Shown piece by piece: positions 42,232 to 51,465 of a DNA stretch of 64,000 nucleotides (position 1 is its first letter; every line of letters begins with the position of its first letter). The DNA is from Lunularia cruciata. Lineage: Eukaryota; Streptophyta; Marchantiopsida; Lunulariales; Lunulariaceae. The notes below the pieces were generated by a model. It was not told the origin of the DNA. It made no database searches and worked only from the letters and a program-made list of their open reading frames with translations. A program made the position numbers and the translations under genes. The stretch is taken from NCBI GenBank assembly GCA_948567375.1, contig OX419761.1, forward strand, positions 10,578,243 through 10,642,242, in the 5' to 3' direction.

Positions 42232-44367
42232 CTATGAGTCCCAAACAAGTCCAGGTCCTCCCTCTCGAAAAGCATGAGAGCCTGGGAAACTCATGAGTGT
42301 GAGAAATGCAGCTCTAGGCTGTCCAACTAGATTCACCACTGCCATAGGTGACCTATCAGCCACTACGATTGTCTGAGACTGACGCCCAACATCCAAGATA
42401 TCATCAACAAGAATGTGGTCCAGTCGCTGAATCCCATCATAAGCACGCTGTAGAACCTCTCTGGGTAAGAGGTTTGTCCACCAAAGACGAAGACGATGAG
42501 CCCTTGATCCCACTCTGGCTGCATCTAACAATACAATAGGTCCCATCCAAGAATGGACCTGATGTGTACTCGCCACCACTCTAGTGTGAGAATCACCCAT
42601 CAATGGAACGTTCTCCAAAAGGTAAGCTGGAGAAACAGACTGATGAACCTGGAGATGTCGTAGTATCTGTAACATCTCCCAAAACACACCAGAACGAGGA
42701 TCCTGAAGACCCAAACCGCGGCCTGTACGTGTATGTCCCTGACATGGCCATCCAGAAATCACCAAGTGAATAGGCCCATGTCTCTCTAGGTCATGCGCCC
42801 CCAATAAGGAAATGTCTCCTGGTAAGGCCTTCTGGTAACCTCTGACTGCTGACATCGGTAATAACTCCGGATACCGATAGGCCAAGTGTGCCACATGATG
42901 TAGAGAGACTCGCCTAGCAGTCTCATCTCTCTCTACATACAAGTACCTCTGTACTCGGATACCCGCCTGTAACACCGCAGCTAGTCCGGTGCTGATCCCA
43001 CCAAACAACTCTAATAGACATATCCCCTCTACTGGATACTGCCAAGCAATGAGTGTGGTATCCAGAGGTGTCAAAGCAATCGCCTCTGGAAGCTCATCCT
43101 CACACTCATCCCCTGATGGTACGAAGGCTCCACTCCAAGCCTGCTGCACCAACTGATCTGCATGCTGCTGCAATGCCTCCTCTGAACTCCACAATGGAAC
43201 ATCCAAGGTGGATGGAACAATCCCACTCGTACTCCATAGCCGAGTGATCTCCTCTGGTATTGGATTATCCTCTGCATGGGCGTTCCCCTCCAACAAGTCA
43301 CCAGGCCAAGTAACTGCACCGCTGAAAGCCAAAACTGATGCTGCCATGGTCCCAGACTGTAGTAAGCCAAGACTGCCACTACTAAAGCGTACTGGTAGGC
43401 GACATACCCATCCCTCACCAGATTGCCAACCAGGTCTATAAGAGGCTGTCTCCTCCCAATAGTCAATACTGAAACCCATAGGGTATAACACTGCTCCCCC
43501 AACTAGCACATCATATGACTCAGCTATCGTCGCAATAGCCTGAGCTCTCACCACTGAGCTATCAGTCGGATGACCAGGCTGAACCTGGACAACAAGCTCC
43601 CCACGTGTGATGTACTGTGTTGAACCACCACCTAGAGATGTCTGGATCTGAAATGGACACTTCTCCACATCGGTCTTCCGTAACTCCAGACCAACAACTG
43701 CAGCCTTCCCCAACATAAGGGGCTGCGCACCAGAGTCTAACAAGACTCTCTGTGGTGTATAGACCTTCCCTGAAGGTCCCACCAAACGAAAGATCCCCCT
43801 CTGGTTATCCAATAGGACAACACCAGGTGTAAACCGCGCTCTCTCAAAGGCCGGTCTAGTTGGCAACTCCTCCAGTCTAGCCGCTGCTGCCTGCCATAAA
43901 CCACTGGTCGCTGAACGGATCCCATGCTCCTCAACCAAGTCAGCTCCACTACCAACCACCTCTGCTCTAGTAGTAGGAACTGCACCATCCCTACTCTCAC
44001 ACAACGTGGCAGCCAACCGGAACACTGGGGCTGGGTCAACTCCCAATGTAAACATGTCATTGGCTGAAAATAAAGGATACCGCATAATCAGCTGAGCCGC
44101 CCCCAACATCATGCTAGACTCAGTCTGTGTAGTAGCAGGTGGCTGACTAGCAGGTACTCCATCAGGTACTCCATCACCACCTACCACACCTGCACTGGGA
44201 TGTCTAGGAACCATGGATGTCTTCTGCAATGCCTCAAATAGCGTGAAAGACTGGGGAAGTCTGACCTGTCTCCCAACCTCTCCTCTCTGTGGGTCCAACT
44301 CCACTGATGCTCCTCTAGGCTCTAGAGCACGTACTGCACTCCTAGTCACTGTTGCAGATGCATCCAC
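42232..44367 (-). CDS. Aspartic protease fused to a DNMT3-like C5 cytosine methyltransferase
   Basis: 711 codons in frame with gag. Protease: VLLDSGAQPLML (D-S-G at residues 211-213) and YDVLVGGAVLYPMGF (about 285-300). Methyltransferase: motif I LLELFGGISTGLAAVLQAG (about 451-469), motif II YLYVERDE (about 476-482), motif IV LVISGWPCQG with the catalytic Cys542 (codon 42744-42742), motif VI LLENVP (Glu585), motif VIII SRAHRLRLWWTN (621-632), then a target recognition region. Motifs are in canonical order, unlike plant DRM enzymes, which are permuted. The LFGGISTG and RAHRLRLWW motifs are closest to DNMT3. It would methylate cytosine C5 in DNA. It lies between protease and RT within pol. Frame opening at 44367 is a GTG after TAG 44370-44368; readthrough from gag is more likely than initiation. 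Confidence 0.88.
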   Translation of the reverse strand: MDASATVTRSAVRALEPRGASVELDPQRGEVGRQVRLPQSFTLFEALQKTSMVPRHPSAGVVGGDGVPDGVPASQPPATTQTESSMMLGAAQLIMRYPLFSANDMFTLGVDPAPVFRLAATLCESRDGAVPTTRAEVVGSGADLVEEHGIRSATSGLWQAAAARLEELPTRPAFERARFTPGVVLLDNQRGIFRLVGPSGKVYTPQRVLLDSGAQPLMLGKAAVVGLELRKTDVEKCPFQIQTSLGGGSTQYITRGELVVQVQPGHPTDSSVVRAQAIATIAESYDVLVGGAVLYPMGFSIDYWEETASYRPGWQSGEGWVCRLPVRFSSGSLGLLQSGTMAASVLAFSGAVTWPGDLLEGNAHAEDNPIPEEITRLWSTSGIVPSTLDVPLWSSEEALQQHADQLVQQAWSGAFVPSGDECEDELPEAIALTPLDTTLIAWQYPVEGICLLELFGGISTGLAAVLQAGIRVQRYLYVERDETARRVSLHHVAHLAYRYPELLPMSAVRGYQKALPGDISLLGAHDLERHGPIHLVISGWPCQGHTRTGRGLGLQDPRSGVFWEMLQILRHLQVHQSVSPAYLLENVPLMGDSHTRVVASTHQVHSWMGPIVLLDAARVGSRAHRLRLWWTNLLPREVLQRAYDGIQRLDHILVDDILDVGRQSQTIVVADRSPMAVVNLVGQPRAAFLTLMSFPGSHAFREGGPGLVWDS

Positions 44368-44370
44368 CTA

Positions 44371-44580
44371 TGCTGCTCCGCACATGAAGTCCAAAGCATC
44401 TCTATCACCAGCATATGAGGTGGAAGCCTCAGCACCTGAATCTGATCTCCTATGAGCAATAGCCATACTAGCCAATCTCTGCTCCAACTGCTCAATCCGA
44501 GTAGCCATAGCTGTGTTAGAAGTAAGGGCAGGTACTGCACCCCTACTAGGTGTAGATCCTCTACCACCACCTCTACCACC
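44371..44580 (-). other. In-frame gag-protease spacer of the DNMT element
   Basis: Open between the TGA ending gag (44583-44581) and the TAG before the protease frame (44370-44368), all in one frame. It encodes a Gly-rich start and MATRIEQLEQRLASMAIAHR, a short predicted coiled coil. Its conservation of frame suggests an originally continuous gag-pol reading frame. Confidence 0.6.
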
Positions 44581-45972
44581 TCATCCTCCATGAACTGGAG
44601 CTCCTCTACTACCTGCCATAGCAGCCCTACCACTCCGTAACTCCGGGTGTAGGTCAAAACACCAGTCACTAGTGTGACCAAATCTGTGGCGATGCTCACA
44701 CTGCCTCTGTGCTGGTTGTGATGCACCAGAGGTATCAGGTCCGCTGCCCTGAGTACACTCTCTCCTATGGTGAGGTCCACCACAAGTCCAACAAGCAACA
44801 CCACCACTCACTGGCTGCTGCTGACCCGAAAATGAGGGTAAGGGTCTAACTCCACTAGGCCCTCCACTCGCTCCATAGGATCTGGGCTGTCCACCCTGTC
44901 CTCGAAAACCAACTGGGCGTGGTGCACTCTGCTGCACTCTAGAAGAAGTCACAACCGTGGATGAGGTCTCCCTACCAAATCCAGATGTCACCACTCTCTC
45001 CTCCACCATGTTGAGCTCAATACGCTTAGCCAAACCAAAGACTACTGCCAAAGTGGGCGAAGTAGCCTGCAACATTGTAGCATCACGAACTCTACGTCGC
45101 AACTCCCTGTCCAGTATCCCATACCAAAACTGGACTGCCTGGGCCTCAGTAACTCCCTGAGTGAAACTGATCAGCCGCCTCATGCGAGTGTATGCCTCGC
45201 GTAGGCTCTCTCCAGCCTTCCGCTGGAACTCCTGCAAGCTCCTCAGCTTGTCAGTCCGCACTCCCTGGTAGTTCTGCCTCAAACATAGGAAGAACTCCAC
45301 CATGGGGTTAAACCCCGGTACCACACCACCTCCTGCAGCGGTACCTCCACTCGTAGTAGCACTATCTCCAGCTAGTGCACCTCCACTAGCTCCACCAACA
45401 CTACTCGAGCTAGAACTCGTAGGTACAGCCGACCTACTCCTGGCCACCGAACCTGAAGTGATGGAGACATAGTGTGGAGACCAATACTGTCTCCATAACT
45501 CAATCTCCTCCAAATGAGCTCTCCTGAACTCATGGTAGTCGTCCATCGGTGGACCCTCCAAGTGCTGAAACAACCCCTTCCATGCCATGAAGGGTGTGAA
45601 CAAAGTCGGGTTCCGCATCTGCTGCAGATCACACCAACTATCAAACTCCTGGATGAAGTCATCCAACTCAATGGTACCCACAGTACCAGAGTAACGCCTA
45701 GGGCCTTTGGAGGCCCCATAAATCTTGTCCATGTCCCACAACAACGGTGCGGACACACCAAGTGCACTCTCAACTGAATCAGCTCTTGTGTCGAACTCCA
45801 ATTCAGAGTCAATCTCCTCCCTCACTAGGACCTGAGATACATGCTGATACCGAGTACCACTCCGAGTAAACCCACTGCGTACTGCAGGGCTAACTCCTCT
45901 GGAATCTCCAAAGAACTCCGTCGTGACAAAGTAACCACACCAACAAACCCGAACCACCAACTGCAACAGCAA
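44581..45972 (-). CDS. gag: Gag of the DNMT element
   Basis: 463 codons opening with TTG; the first Met is residue 81 (MDKIYGASKG, codon 45732-45730), a likelier start. Capsid region: PRRYSGTVGTIELDDFIQEF, then a Ser/Gly/Ala-rich linker (about 180-220) and MVEFFLCLRQNYQGV to EAYTRMRRLISFTQGV (Retrotrans_gag-like). Two nucleic-acid-binding knuckles follow near the C-terminus: CWTCGGPHHRREC (residues 394-406) and CEHRHRFGHTSDWC (425-438), the second with Arg where the second Cys should be. Forms the particle in which reverse transcription occurs. Ends at TGA 44583-44581. Confidence 0.8.
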   Translation of the reverse strand: MLLQLVVRVCWCGYFVTTEFFGDSRGVSPAVRSGFTRSGTRYQHVSQVLVREEIDSELEFDTRADSVESALGVSAPLLWDMDKIYGASKGPRRYSGTVGTIELDDFIQEFDSWCDLQQMRNPTLFTPFMAWKGLFQHLEGPPMDDYHEFRRAHLEEIELWRQYWSPHYVSITSGSVARSRSAVPTSSSSSSVGGASGGALAGDSATTSGGTAAGGGVVPGFNPMVEFFLCLRQNYQGVRTDKLRSLQEFQRKAGESLREAYTRMRRLISFTQGVTEAQAVQFWYGILDRELRRRVRDATMLQATSPTLAVVFGLAKRIELNMVEERVVTSGFGRETSSTVVTSSRVQQSAPRPVGFRGQGGQPRSYGASGGPSGVRPLPSFSGQQQPVSGGVACWTCGGPHHRRECTQGSGPDTSGASQPAQRQCEHRHRFGHTSDWCFDLHPELRSGRAAMAGSRGAPVHGG

Positions 45973-47265
45973 GTCGCAACCGCAAGTGCCCCACCAAGTG
46001 CCAACACCAACTAGACACCACCCACTAATGTAACTCTAACCGAGATAACTACACTAGGGGAAGGGCAACCTGTAACCTGCCATCATAACACGCACTCTCA
46101 CGGTCTGTAGGTCATCACTTCCTGCCTCACCGGAAAGAAACAAAGGTAGTCTGACTGGTCATCACTCCAGCCTCACCACCGAGAGCACACCAGAGCACGA
46201 ACGCTCAAAAGTCAAGGCACCTCACACAAACGTGGTGCACAAACAGGAAGCAGAGAATGGAGGGGATCCAATCACAAGAAATCTAAACAAAAACCCTCCA
46301 TCTCATAACACAACACGGGACTGACTCTGCCACCATTTGGCATTTGACATAAGAGTAGTTCGTATCTAAGTCCTAAGCTACCAGGATCACCAAGAATGGG
46401 ATCAAACTGCCTCTCCTAGCCAAAGCTACATGTGTATAGATAACAGTGGCACAGTCACTATGACAACAAGTGAGGGTGGACCAGTTGGCTAGGGCACCAG
46501 TCTAGGAACAAGAGATCTAGGGGTCAAACCCTGTTGCGCACAATCTAGCAAGAAAGGCAGATTTTGCCAACCAATGACCAAGATCTACACTAAACTAGCT
46601 AGCCTCACGCCAGCAAGCTGGCTTGCTGGCCCTTCTAGGCCTTCATAGCATCTCATAGCCCACAGCCCTATGCCTCGAAGCCTCTAAATGCCGAAATTCA
46701 GCCAAATGAGGCCTTTCTTGTTGCCACTTTGAACCTCCTCCAAAATTGGCGAAACTTCTCCAAATCTGCGAAACTCCTCCAAACTAGCGAAACTTCTCCA
46801 AATCTGGCCAAACAGCAAAACTCCTCCAATTCTGGCCCAAAAATCTGACATAAAATCTGACGTAAACCCTAAAGATGGATGTCCGCCAAATCTCCCGCTA
46901 ACTTTCCACTCGAGCCAAATTGACAAAACGGGTTTTTCCAAATCACAATTTCATGAGAAGAGCTTTCCAACTCCACCTTCAATTTCACTTTCTGAGCCCA
47001 ACTCGCAGCAAATTGGTCCTGCCTTCACCTCTTGAGCTCAAAATCACAACACTGCTAAAAAATTGCTCCTTCTTTGCTCAAAATTTGGCCAGCGCTTCTG
47101 CACACCGTCCGCCTAACTGCCAAATTTGCATCAACTACACGAGCTTCTGCACACTAGGGAAACACAGAACCTGAATCGAGCTACCACGATCCACCGAGCT
47201 TGGAGATACCACCAACACTCAACGTTCCTGCACCCGATTTCCCCCTGACTTCACTTCTCTGATGT
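45973..47265 (-). other. Leader of the DNMT element between terminal repeat A1 and gag
   Basis: About 1.3 kb, mostly non-coding. Immediately inside A1 the element strand reads attacatcagagaag. The core atcagag is shared with the initiator-Met primer site tggtatcagagc, but the leading TGG is absent, so a primer site is only suggested. A short tandem of aaactcctcc/aaacttctcc phrases is at 46745-46830. A tRNA-like stretch on the opposite strand is listed separately. Confidence 0.5.
46475..46540 (+). other. tRNA-like sequence (degenerate, SINE-head type)
   Basis: On the plus strand, antisense to the element: agttggctaggg resembles an A box and gggtcaaaccc resembles a B box at the expected spacing, with caccagtcta between, as in many tRNA-derived SINE heads. 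The T loop is one base short and no acceptor stem forms, so it is not a functional tRNA gene. Confidence 0.35.
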
Positions 47266-47713
47266 AATCAGATTGCTTAACACTCTCAACTCAACTCAAC
47301 TCAGATCAGTACTTGATCTGTCACTCTATAAACCGCCAACAACTGGGCACTGATTACAGTCAAGCCACACCCACTCAAGCATAGAGAATCCAGGTGACGC
47401 TCGCCGGCCTCTGTCCACCATAGCCAGGAACTCGAAGGCTCAACATCAGAGAAGTGAGCTCTCTGGAGCTCACTTCAAAACTATACCCCCTGGACTCGAG
47501 CTAGCCCTGAAACCCTAACGGTCCCGCTGACGGCACACTCGACGGTGCAAATGGTGCAAAGTGACGGTGGGCCCCACTGTGAAGTCAGTACCCCGAACAC
47601 AAAATCTAACCGTCGGAAAGTAGTCCCTGAGAAACAGCTAGAATAACTCTAACTACCATCACTGGAACTCTAGTGTCCGAGCATCTAGATGCGGAACTAC
47701 AAATGGCGTGACA
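47266..47713 (-). repeat. Terminal repeat segment A1 of the DNMT element
   Basis: 448 bp, the 5' end in element orientation, starting TGTCACGCC next to the target duplication tgct. It lacks the 108-bp B segment that follows A2 at the other end. Confidence 0.9.
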
Positions 47714-47885
47714 TGCTCTTGAGGCATACAAACAAATTTTTTTTCTCCTGAGGCATACAAACATAAAATTTAGCTTCCAAGGCATAATGAAAAAATTTCT
47801 TGCTCCCAAGGCATATGAACACAAAATTTTGCTCCCAAGGCATACTGTAACACACAAACCTCTGAGTTCGTTGTAACATAAACTC
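47714..47885. repeat. Short tandem repeat array, right half
   Basis: Four to five phrases of about 35-45 bp with ctcctgaggcata, aacataaaatttagc and cccaaggcat, continuing the array of 37665-37797. Confidence 0.7.
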
Positions 47886-47915
47886 ATACTAAATGGCACC
47901 AATGTTCTACGTATA

Positions 47916-50240
47916 TTATTTTCCTAATGACAATATGTTCCCATTGAGCAAATAGAATGGGAAGTGGTTGGAGAAGTCCACTCGGTTTTTGGTTGCTGAC
48001 CTTGTTGCATTGGTAGCTCTTACAAGATCAAACAAACTCTCAAACATCTTTTGTGATGTTGCACCACCACCATTGGTGTTGGAGGGTACCCAAGGTCTTG
48101 TCCACACCTGTGTGACTAGCAACTGGTAAGTCATGGGCTTCTTGAAAGTGCCCAAGTTGGAGATCATCCTTAGCTAGAACATAGATTTGGTTCTCATAGA
48201 ATAAAATCCTTCATTGAAGGAGAAGGTGTTGTACTCCTTGTTACATGCTGCAAGATCACCTTGTATCGTTTGAAAAAATGGATCTTGTTGTAAAGCTATC
48301 CAAAACTCAATGTGGATTTTGGAGTCAATTGACATCATCATAATTGCCATTGTGATGAGAGGAAGAGATTTCAAATCAAGTTGTTGTGATAGGGCATTGG
48401 AGATGACATGGAACTGACTAGTTTGTACTCAAGTTTGATATCAAAAAATTATAGCTGTTCTTCCCATATATGATGTTGACTCTTCATATGTTCCAAATGT
48501 AATGTCTACAACAAGGATTTGTGATTGGTTTGCATGATCACTTATTTCTCCAAGAGATAATACCTCCATACCTTAGTGGCATATACCATTGCTAGTTGTT
48601 CTCAATCTCAAGCAGAGTAATTCCTTTCTATGGTGTTTATTTGGCAAGACACAAAGGCAATGGGATGTAACCCATTTGGGAACTCATGTTGCAACACGGC
48701 TCCAATTGCAAAGTTAGAAGCATTGAAATTAACCACAGAAGGTAGCTAAGGGTCATATGGTTGAAGAATGGTCTTGAAGACACCATATATTTCAATATCT
48801 AAAATACTTCTTTGTGCTTGGTAGTCCACTTAAAAGCTCAAGTTCTCCCAAATGGTTGGTCAATGGTGTAGCATATGAGCATAGTAGTGGATAAACCATC
48901 TATAAAAATTTGCCAATCCATTAAATGCTCAAACTTCTATAACATCCTTTGGAATAGGCTAATCAATAATGGTCTTGATTTTCTACTATTCCATCTTGAT
49001 CCACTTCAATGAGATCTTGTGACCCAAGAAGATAAATTCCTTTTACCAAAAGGCACACTTTGATTTCTTGTAGTAAAACTTCCATTGATGTAGTCATCTT
49101 AGGACTTCTTGCATGTGATTTGTGTGTTTTAACTCTATCTTGCTATAGATTATTATCATCCAAGAACACCACCACATACCAATCCAATAGCCCATCCAAC
49201 ACACAATGCATCCAATCCATGAAGATTATTGGAGCATTAGTGAGCCCAAAAAAAAGAACTCTTCAATCAAAATGCCCATACCTTGTACAAAATGCAGTCT
49301 TTTGTATATCTTCTTTATCAATGGGAATTTGCCAATAGCTACTTTGGAGATCCAAATTGGAGAAGTATTGTGCACCACTCAATTGATCGAGCAAGTCATC
49401 AATTCAAGACAAGGGATATGAATTCTTCACTATTTCTTTATTGAACGATAATCAATACAAAAGCAAAGTCCACCATTCTTCGTTGGAACTAATAGTACCA
49501 GTGCTCCCCAAGAAGATATACTATATCATATGAAATCCTTCTTCAACAACTTTGTTAGTGTTATTTGGAGCTCATCCAACTCCTTTGGGGAGAGCCAATA
49601 GATTGGTCTACTCACTAGAGTAATTCTTGGCAATAACTCAATCTTGAAGTGCATACCACAATCAGAGTGTAATCCCTTCAATATATCATCTGAAAATACA
49701 TTTGAAAAATCTTGGACCATTTGATCAACCATTGCTTGGTGAGACCTTAGATCAACTTGATCCACACCACAAAAAAAGACTAATCTTCCTCCAAAGCTTG
49801 CTCTATGGATGCTTTGTTGACAAACTTCCCATCTTTGGATTGACTATTCTTTGGTGTCTTACACAAAAGGGCCAAACAACCTAATCAAAATTTTTTACCT
49901 TGGTATTGTACTTGAATTTATTTTTTGTTCTAATCAAATTGAATCTTATGATATTCAAGACAAGGTAGACCTAGAATGACATAATCATACTATAGAGGCA
50001 CCACTACAAACCTCATACACTCCAAATACTCCTTCCTAATCTTGAAGTTAACAAGATGTGTGGTATTGAATGAAAAACTTTCTACCATCCACAATTATCA
50101 ATCTACCTCCAATTACTAGCTTGATAGGAATATTTAATTCTTTTGCTAATAACATAGACATGTAATTCTATGAACTTCCAAAATCAACCAAAATTCTACA
50201 ATCAAAATTAGATATTATACCTTATAAGTGAAGCAAACTT
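47916..50240 (-). pseudogene. pol: Gypsy D pol remnant
   Basis: Minus strand: protease-like CRILVDFGSS at about 50200; RT N-terminus at 49765-49526 with VDQMVQDFSNVFSDDILKGL, then SRPIYWLSPKELDELQ and LLKKDFI, a standard gypsy RT entry. RT and RNase H continue in shifting frames to about 48400. The linker IEFWIALQQDPFFQTIQGDL at 48310-48250 corresponds to the region before the integrase zinc finger in plant gypsy elements. No intact enzyme. Confidence 0.65.
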
Positions 50241-51452
50241 GCATAGGTCAAGCCTTCAATCCCATTGGAGCTAATCACGCTCCATATAGGTGACTAAAAA
50301 TCTCATATTAGGATTCCTTGTTTCCCTGATCATTCCGCTCCACAAACCTCATTTGGACAATTTATCAAGATTGTTCATTCTTGAGTGAACATTCAACAAT
50401 GTGATGTCCGATCTGATAATGATAAGAGAAACCACCATTTTTCCGTAATATTTCTTGATCTATTGTGCCAAGTGGTCTTTGTTGGATGGCATCAATCTCC
50501 ATTGGTGCCAGCTCCTCCAACCAAGTGTAATGTGTGGTAGATTTTGTGAAGGTTAAGGTTGAGATCAAGTTGCCACAACCAAGGGATCAAAGCGCTCAGC
50601 CAATTGCATGGATTCTTTCAAGTGTTTTGGCTCCTTCATAGTCACTTCCAAATTTTTTTTTGTGACTTCAAGCTCCTAAAAAATTGATCAAGAGCCTCAC
50701 CATCCAATATATCTAGATTTTTCATAATGGTGTTATGGAATTATGTGATGTAGCTTCTTACAAAACCAATCTACGTCAACTCTACCAACTTATTTTGTAC
50801 AACTTGTATGCCATTTATCACTTGGAATTGCCTAATTATTGCACCCTTGAATTCTTCCTATATCAAGATTGGTGTAACAAATTGCCATTTTGCTTGCTCC
50901 ACTTGGAATTGCCACCATAATTTTGCCGCTCTTTCCAATTAGCTTGAAGCTAAGAGAATCTATTTCCATTCATCTTGAAGATTTGAAGCCTCAAAATAAT
51001 GTTCACAATCAAATACAAAATTCTCCATCATGCTTGAGAGATTCTTATCATCAAATGCCTTAGGTTTTGGAAATTGGATCACTCTTCTCCTTCTTGAAAT
51101 GTGCTCTTTATGTGCTGTTGTCGTTGATGGTCTCATTCATATAACAATTAAATAAGGTGCTCAATTTGTTGCTGCATAACAATGATAACCTCAAGCATTG
51201 TTGCCATACTACTACTCTATCACACTACCCCCAATTTATCTAAATTAACACATAGATACAACACATCCATTGTTATTCATAAGTTACAACCAAAAATACC
51301 AACCAAAAGTACAACCCAAAGTTCCTTGGAAAAGTTGATTGCATTCACAAAATTTTACCCAAAGTATGAGGTGATGAATTGTGTGAAATGATGTTTGGGT
51401 ATTACACATAAACAAAAATCCCAATGGTTTGGTGGAAATGAATCCCATTCCT
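50240..51452 (-). pseudogene. gag: Gypsy D gag and leader, copy 1
   Basis: The frame 50568-50365 encodes APMEIDAIQQRPLG and a degenerate knuckle with HHIVECS retained (Cys positions partly Tyr). Upstream capsid parts are recognisable by their similarity to copy 2 (51963-53145) rather than by motifs. Confidence 0.55.
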
Positions 51453-51465
51453 ACTCTAAAACCAA

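Larger units (their letters stand above)
37798..47713 (-). mobile_element. Ty3/gypsy element carrying a DNA methyltransferase and a PHD finger
   Basis: Minus-strand order: gag 45972-44581, protease and C5 methyltransferase 44367-41929, RT 41741-40434, RNase H 40495-39791, DDE integrase 39760-39218, integrase C-terminus with PHD finger 39172-38630. The protease-RT-RNase H-integrase order is Ty3/gypsy. Termini are A1 47266-47713, B1 38356-38463, A2 37906-38353 and B2 37798-37905 in element order. Target duplication tgct lies at 37794-37797 and 47714-47717, and the outer ends are TGTC/GACA inverted repeats. It is young by terminal-repeat identity but has about eight in-frame stops and at least two frameshifts. 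It is more GC-rich than its surroundings. Confidence 0.9.

Noticed and set aside
42232..44367. Bacterial-type restriction-modification methyltransferase
   Set aside because: The PCQ motif alone would allow it, but the domain is in frame between a gypsy protease and RT, there is no restriction enzyme, and the motif I and VIII style is eukaryotic DNMT3-like.
42232..44367. Plant DRM-type methyltransferase
   Set aside because: DRM enzymes have motifs VI-X before I-V; here the order is I, IV, VI, VIII, then IX-X.
46475..46540. Functional tRNA gene
   Set aside because: No acceptor-stem pairing and the T loop is one base short; kept only as tRNA-like.
37798..47713. DIRS/PAT-type tyrosine-recombinase element, suggested by the split repeats
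   Set aside because: The coding region has a DDE integrase and Ty3/gypsy domain order, no tyrosine recombinase is seen, and a target duplication is present. Only the repeat layout resembles PAT.
37665..47885. Possible CRISPR-like repeat array at the flanks of the DNMT element
   Set aside because: Units are imperfect and head-to-tail without unique spacers, in a plant nuclear context.
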